Shown: piece after piece, positions 60,519 to 64,000 of the stretch
How positions within the stretch are numbered: the stretch's first letter is position 1
How the letters are laid out: each line of letters begins with the position of its first letter
Assembly (NCBI GenBank): GCA_016708925.1
Contig: JADJET010000001.1
Span: forward strand, 124,001 to 188,000
Length of the DNA stretch: 64,000 bases
Source of the DNA: Gammaproteobacteria bacterium
GTDB taxonomy: Bacteria; Pseudomonadota; Gammaproteobacteria; Pseudomonadales; Porticoccaceae
Reading direction: 5' to 3'
The notes under the pieces: model-generated
The model's database searches: none
What the model was told of the DNA's origin: nothing
Seen by the model: the letters and a program-made list of their open reading frames with translations, nothing else
Translations under genes and position numbers: made by a program

Positions 60519-63104
60519 TTGAACAGCCAAAATCCGCCGCCCGCCGGTCTCGCCGCTCACACGCCCATGATGCAGCAGTACCTGCGCCTGAAGGCGGAGC
60601 AGCCGGACGTGCTGCTGTTCTATCGCATGGGGGATTTCTACGAGCTGTTCTACGAGGACGCACGCCGCGCGGCGGAACTGCTCGATGTCACCCTCACCAG
60701 CCGCGGTCAGTCGGCGGGCCAGCCGATCCCCATGGCCGGGGTTCCCTATCACGCGGTCGAAGGCTATCTCGCGCGCCTGATCCGGCTCGGCGAATCCGTC
60801 GCCATCTGCGAGCAGGTCGGCGATCCCGCGACCAGCAAAGGCCCGGTGGAGCGGCGCGTGGTGCGCCTGGTCACGCCCGGCACCGTCAGCGACGAGGCGC
60901 TGCTCGATCAGCGCCGCGACAATCTGCTGGTGGCCGCGCACGGGGCCGGCGGCCGCTATGGCATCGCCGCGCTCGATATCGGCAGCGGCCGCTTCACGGT
61001 AACCGAAGTGACGGGCGACGAGGCCCTGGCGGGCGAACTGGAGCGCCTCGATCCGGCGGAACTGCTGCTGCCCGAGGGCTTCAGCGCCGGCATCGACCTC
61101 GACGCGCGCGCCGGCACGCGACGCCGGCCGCCCTGGGAGTTCGACCTCGACAGCGCCCGGCGTGCCCTGTGCGAGCAGTTCCAGACCCGGGATCTCGCCG
61201 GCTTCGGCTGCGATCACCTCGATCTCGCGCTCGCCGCCGCCGGCTGCCTGCTGGGCTATGCCCGCACCACCCAGCGCACCGTTCTGCCCCACCTGCGCGG
61301 CCTGACCCAGGAGCGTGCCGACGACTGCGTGTTTCTCGACGCCGCCACGCGCCGCAATCTGGAGCTCGATACCAACCTGCGGGGCGGGCGCGACAACACG
61401 CTGCTGTCGGTGCTCGACGCGACCGCGACCGCTATGGGCAGCCGCCTGCTGCAACGCTGGCTCAACCGGCCGCTGCGGGACCCGGCCGCCATCGCCGGGC
61501 GCCAGCAGGCCATCGCCGAACTGAGCGCGGACTTTGGCTACGAGGACGTGCGCCCGGCGCTCGCGGGTATCGGCGACGTGGAGCGCATCCTCGGCCGCGT
61601 GGCATTGCGCTCGGCGCGGCCGCGGGATCTGGCGCGGCTGCGGGATTCCCTGGCGGCATTGCCGCACTTGCAAGCCACACTGTCCGGACTGGCGAGTCCG
61701 GAGATACAAAGTCTGGCCGTGCGCGCCAGCGAGTTTCCGGAACTCACCTCGCTGCTGAGCGCCGCCCTGGTCGCCAACCCGCCCATGGTGCTGCGCGATG
61801 GCGGTGTGATCGCGTCCGGCTACGACGCCGAACTGGACGAACTGAACGGGCTCGCCACCAATGCGGGAGACTACCTGATCGCACTCGAAACCCGCGAGCG
61901 CGAGCGCACCGGTATCGCCACACTCAAGGTCGGCTACAACCGCGTCCACGGTTATTACATCGAACTGTCCCGCAGCCAGGCCGCGCAGGCGCCGCTCGAC
62001 TATCAGCGCCGCCAGACCCTGAAAAATGCCGAACGCTACATCACGCCGGAGCTCAAGACGTTCGAGGACAAGGCCCTGAGTGCGCAGAGCCGGGCGCTGG
62101 CGCGCGAAAAGCTCCTCTACGAGCAACTGCTCGATGCACTCAACCAGCACCTCGGGCCGCTGCTGGACAGCGCGGCCTCCGTGGCCGCGCTGGATGTGCT
62201 GGTGAACCTCGCCGAGCGCGGGGCGGCGCTCGGCTTCGCGCTGCCGGAAGTGACGGCGGAGCCGGGACTGGAGATTCGCGCCGGCCGCCACCCGGTGGTG
62301 GAACGCAGCATCGACACGCCCTTCATCGCCAACGATCTGGTGCTTGATGACGCGCGCCGCATGCTGATCGTCACCGGGCCCAACATGGGCGGCAAATCCA
62401 CTTACATGCGCCAAATCGCGCTGATCGCCCTGCTCGCCCATGTCGGCGCCGGGGTGCCGGCGGAGCGTGCGCGCATCGGCCTGATCGACCGCATCTTCAC
62501 CCGCATCGGCTCGGCCGACGATCTCGCCGGTGGGCGTTCGACCTTCATGGTGGAGATGACCGAGACCGCCAACATCCTCCACAACGCCAGCGACCGCAGT
62601 CTGGTGCTGCTGGACGAAATCGGGCGCGGCACCAGCACCTTCGACGGTCTCGCGCTGGCCTGGGCCTGCGCACTGCATCTGGCGCGCGAGGTGCGCGCCT
62701 TCACCCTGTTTGCCACGCACTATTTCGAGCTTACCGCGTTGCCGGAACAGGCGGCAGGTGTCGCGAATGTGCATCTCGACGCCACCGAATACCGCGACCG
62801 TATCGTGTTTCTGCACGCGGTGCGGGAGGGGCCGGCGAGCCGCAGTTACGGGATTCAGGTCGCGCGTCTCGCCGGGGTGCCGGGCGCGGTGATCGACCTG
62901 GCGCGCCGGGAATTGCAGCGCCTGGAACAGGGCGCGCAGACGCGCGTGACCGCGCCGCAACCACCGGCCCAGGCGGACCTGTTCGCGCCCGCCGATCCGC
63001 TGCGCGCGGCGCTCGCCGCCGCGGACCCGGACCAGCTCAGCCCGCGCGCGGCGCTCGATCTGCTGTATCGGCTGCAGGCGCTGGCACGCACGGACCCGGA
63101 CTGA
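60519..63104 (+). CDS. mutS: DNA mismatch repair protein MutS
   Basis: 861 aa from the TTG at 60519, which has AGGA eight bases upstream and places HTPMMQQYLRLK where the E. coli protein (853 aa) has it; the longer frame from 60333 adds 62 non-homologous residues. Mismatch-binding motif GDFYELFYED (Phe and Glu), clamp and core domains, Walker A GPNMGGKST, Walker B LLDEIGRGTS and the C-terminal helix-turn-helix are present. It recognises mismatches and starts repair. fdxA follows on the same strand, as in Pseudomonas. Confidence 0.97.
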   Translation: MNSQNPPPAGLAAHTPMMQQYLRLKAEQPDVLLFYRMGDFYELFYEDARRAAELLDVTLTSRGQSAGQPIPMAGVPYHAVEGYLARLIRLGESVAICEQVGDPATSKGPVERRVVRLVTPGTVSDEALLDQRRDNLLVAAHGAGGRYGIAALDIGSGRFTVTEVTGDEALAGELERLDPAELLLPEGFSAGIDLDARAGTRRRPPWEFDLDSARRALCEQFQTRDLAGFGCDHLDLALAAAGCLLGYARTTQRTVLPHLRGLTQERADDCVFLDAATRRNLELDTNLRGGRDNTLLSVLDATATAMGSRLLQRWLNRPLRDPAAIAGRQQAIAELSADFGYEDVRPALAGIGDVERILGRVALRSARPRDLARLRDSLAALPHLQATLSGLASPEIQSLAVRASEFPELTSLLSAALVANPPMVLRDGGVIASGYDAELDELNGLATNAGDYLIALETRERERTGIATLKVGYNRVHGYYIELSRSQAAQAPLDYQRRQTLKNAERYITPELKTFEDKALSAQSRALAREKLLYEQLLDALNQHLGPLLDSAASVAALDVLVNLAERGAALGFALPEVTAEPGLEIRAGRHPVVERSIDTPFIANDLVLDDARRMLIVTGPNMGGKSTYMRQIALIALLAHVGAGVPAERARIGLIDRIFTRIGSADDLAGGRSTFMVEMTETANILHNASDRSLVLLDEIGRGTSTFDGLALAWACALHLAREVRAFTLFATHYFELTALPEQAAGVANVHLDATEYRDRIVFLHAVREGPASRSYGIQVARLAGVPGAVIDLARRELQRLEQGAQTRVTAPQPPAQADLFAPADPLRAALAAADPDQLSPRAALDLLYRLQALARTDPD

Positions 63105-63139
63105 ACGGGAGCGCCACGTTCAGCACCGCCGTGATTGGT

Positions 63140-63145
63140 TATAAT
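63140..63145 (+). promoter_or_regulatory. Candidate -10 element of the fdxA promoter
   Basis: A perfect TATAAT at 63140-63145, 35 bp before the fdxA ATG; a partial -35 (TTCAGC, 63119-63124) lies at a short 15-bp spacing. fdxA can thus be transcribed apart from mutS. Confidence 0.5.
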
Positions 63146-63179
63146 CGCGGCCCCTCAAGGCCCACATGGAGCGCAACCG

Positions 63180-63503
63180 ATGACCTTTGTAGTCGGGGAA
63201 AACTGCATCAAGTGCAAATTTACCGATTGCGTGGAAGTCTGTCCGGTGGACTGCTTTTACGAAGGCCCCAACTTTCTGGTCATCCATCCCGACGAGTGCA
63301 TCGACTGCGCGCTGTGCGAACCGGAATGCCCGGCGAACGCGATTTTTTCCGAGGATGAACTGCCGGCAGACCAGCAGGATTTCCTGGCGCTGAACACCGA
63401 ACTCGCGCAGATCTGGCCCAATATCACCTTGCGCAAGGCCGCCCCGGCGGACGCCGAGGAGTGGAACGGCAAACCCGGCAAGCGCGAATTGCTGGAACGG
63501 TGA
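63180..63503 (+). CDS. fdxA: Seven-iron ferredoxin FdxA (3Fe-4S/4Fe-4S)
   Basis: 107 aa, the standard length. The cysteine pattern is complete: C-x-x... CIKCKFTDCVEVCPVDCF at the N-terminus and CIDCALCEPECPANAI in the second cluster region. It carries electrons for low-potential reactions. GGAG lies before the ATG at 63180. The gene follows mutS by 75 bp, as in many Gammaproteobacteria. Confidence 0.96.
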   Translation: MTFVVGENCIKCKFTDCVEVCPVDCFYEGPNFLVIHPDECIDCALCEPECPANAIFSEDELPADQQDFLALNTELAQIWPNITLRKAAPADAEEWNGKPGKRELLER

Positions 63504-63528
63504 TCGGCCTTTCATTTGGCGGTCGTGC

Positions 63529-63559
63529 CCGCGGATAGTTTGTTGCATAACTGCCGCGG
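63529..63559. terminator. Hairpin between the convergent fdxA and nlpD genes
   Basis: CCGCGG (63529-63534) and CCGCGG (63554-63559) with inner AGTT/AACT pairing around a small loop. It could end both transcripts. No T run follows directly, so the call is tentative. Confidence 0.4.
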
Positions 63560-63580
63560 CGGTGCCTGTTACAACGCTAC

Positions 63581-64000
63581 CTATCGCGAAGGCAATAGCC
63601 GGGTCGGATCGATCGGATCACCCTGCTTGCGGATTTCGAAATAGAGCCGCCCGGGATTGGCCGCATCGCCACCCACTTCACCCAGACGCTGGCCCGCCGT
63701 CACCTGGTCGCCCTCGTGCACCGCCATGACGCGGTTGTAGGCATAGGCGCTCAGATACACCTCACTGTGCTTGACGATGATGAGCTGGCCGTAGCCGCGC
63801 AACCCGTCGCCGGCGTAGACCACCTCACCAGGCGCCGCGGCCTGGATCGGGGTGCCGGGCCGGCTCTGAATGTTGATCCCCTTGAACTGACCGTTGCTGT
63901 CGTACTGGCGCGTGATGTCGCCGGTCGCCGGCCACTGCCATGACCAACCGGACGCCGGTGCCGGCGGCCCCGGAGGCGGACTGGCGGGAGCTTGGGGGAC
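63581..64000 (-). CDS. nlpD: NlpD-type murein hydrolase activator (partial, C-terminal LytM domain)
   Basis: 140 codons visible, running off the right edge. A Pro-rich linker (PASPPPGPPAPA) leads into a LytM/M23 fold: WPATGDITRQY, GINIQSRPGTPIQAAAPGEVVYAGDGL, LIIVKHSEVYLSAYAYN, VTAGQRLGEVG and LYFEIRKQGDPIDPTRLLP. The zinc ligands of active M23 peptidases are replaced (FKGIN for HxxxD; LYFEIR for HxH), as in E. coli NlpD, which activates AmiC rather than cutting murein itself. The position next to fdxA/mutS matches the usual place of nlpD. Confidence 0.9.
   Translation of the reverse strand, partial: VPQAPASPPPGPPAPASGWSWQWPATGDITRQYDSNGQFKGINIQSRPGTPIQAAAPGEVVYAGDGLRGYGQLIIVKHSEVYLSAYAYNRVMAVHEGDQVTAGQRLGEVGGDAANPGRLYFEIRKQGDPIDPTRLLPSR

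Noticed and set aside
60252..62960. A 902-codon open frame on the minus strand opposite mutS
   Set aside because: Antisense shadow of mutS with no recognisable motif.
1..64000. tRNA, rRNA, CRISPR arrays, insertion sequences or integrase genes
   Set aside because: None was seen by eye; repeated blocks are explained by paralogous genes and the SDR duplication. A covariance or repeat search could still reveal small ones.

Overview
The window looks like the chromosome of a high-GC gammaproteobacterium. The evidence is the fused PurL with a C-terminal glutaminase domain, the mutS-fdxA-(rpoS missing)-nlpD order, an icd next to a cspD-like gene, TadA, SrkA and YbbN/CnoX of gammaproteobacterial type, and a chromosomal ParDE pair. 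Between the housekeeping ends lies about 50 kb of dense catabolic genes: six acyl-CoA dehydrogenases, three Baeyer-Villiger monooxygenases, seven SDRs, three luciferase-like flavin enzymes, two thiolase-like proteins, two Zn alcohol dehydrogenases and several CoA-ester enzymes. This suggests a degrader of alicyclic, terpenoid or steroid-like compounds. The genus cannot be fixed from the sequence alone.

Layout. 1-6.3 kb: a partial LLM oxidoreductase, a frameshifted NIF3-like gene, ybbN/cnoX, purL (frameshifted) and tadA. 6.4-9.8 kb: a MarR regulator divergent from an acyl-CoA dehydrogenase, a BadI-type ring hydrolase and a BadH-like SDR, the known logic of cyclohexanecarboxyl-CoA ring opening. 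9.9-15 kb: a MASE2-GGDEF cyclase, a cupin, an SMP-30 lactonase-like protein and two Zn-ADHs. 15.2-20.9 kb: three tandem type I BVMO paralogues. 21-25.7 kb: an SDR, DUF6285, a phosphotransferase and two divergent AttH/CrtC-like paralogues. 26-29.3 kb: a duplicated pair of SDR genes, one copy ruined by indels. 29.4-33.3 kb: an LLM enzyme, a DODA-type dioxygenase, srkA and parDE. 33.4-39.3 kb: a broken DUF3883 gene with a small Cys-rich partner, a secreted DsrE protein and an RND pump.

39.5-58.1 kb is one long leftward run of CoA-ester genes: acyl-CoA dehydrogenases (including a likely heterodimeric pair and a methylsuccinyl-CoA-dehydrogenase-like enzyme), an aldehyde dehydrogenase, an HSL-type hydrolase, a CoA transferase resembling 2-methylfumaryl-CoA isomerase, a split MFE-2 (hydratase plus dehydrogenase), an SCP2-type thiolase, an HMG-CoA-synthase/OB-fold fusion, an LLM enzyme, a Nudix hydrolase, and a Cys-less Ltp2-like thiolase next to a DUF35 protein. 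58.4-64 kb returns to core genes (cspD-like, icd, mutS, fdxA, nlpD).

A reasonable reading is that alcohols are oxidised to ketones, ketones go through BVMOs to esters or lactones, these are hydrolysed and oxidised to acids, and the CoA esters are shortened by the beta-oxidation, aldol-cleavage and ring-opening enzymes here. Four genes carry one-base or few-base frameshifts. One is purL, needed for purine synthesis, so at least part of this is more likely sequence error than decay.
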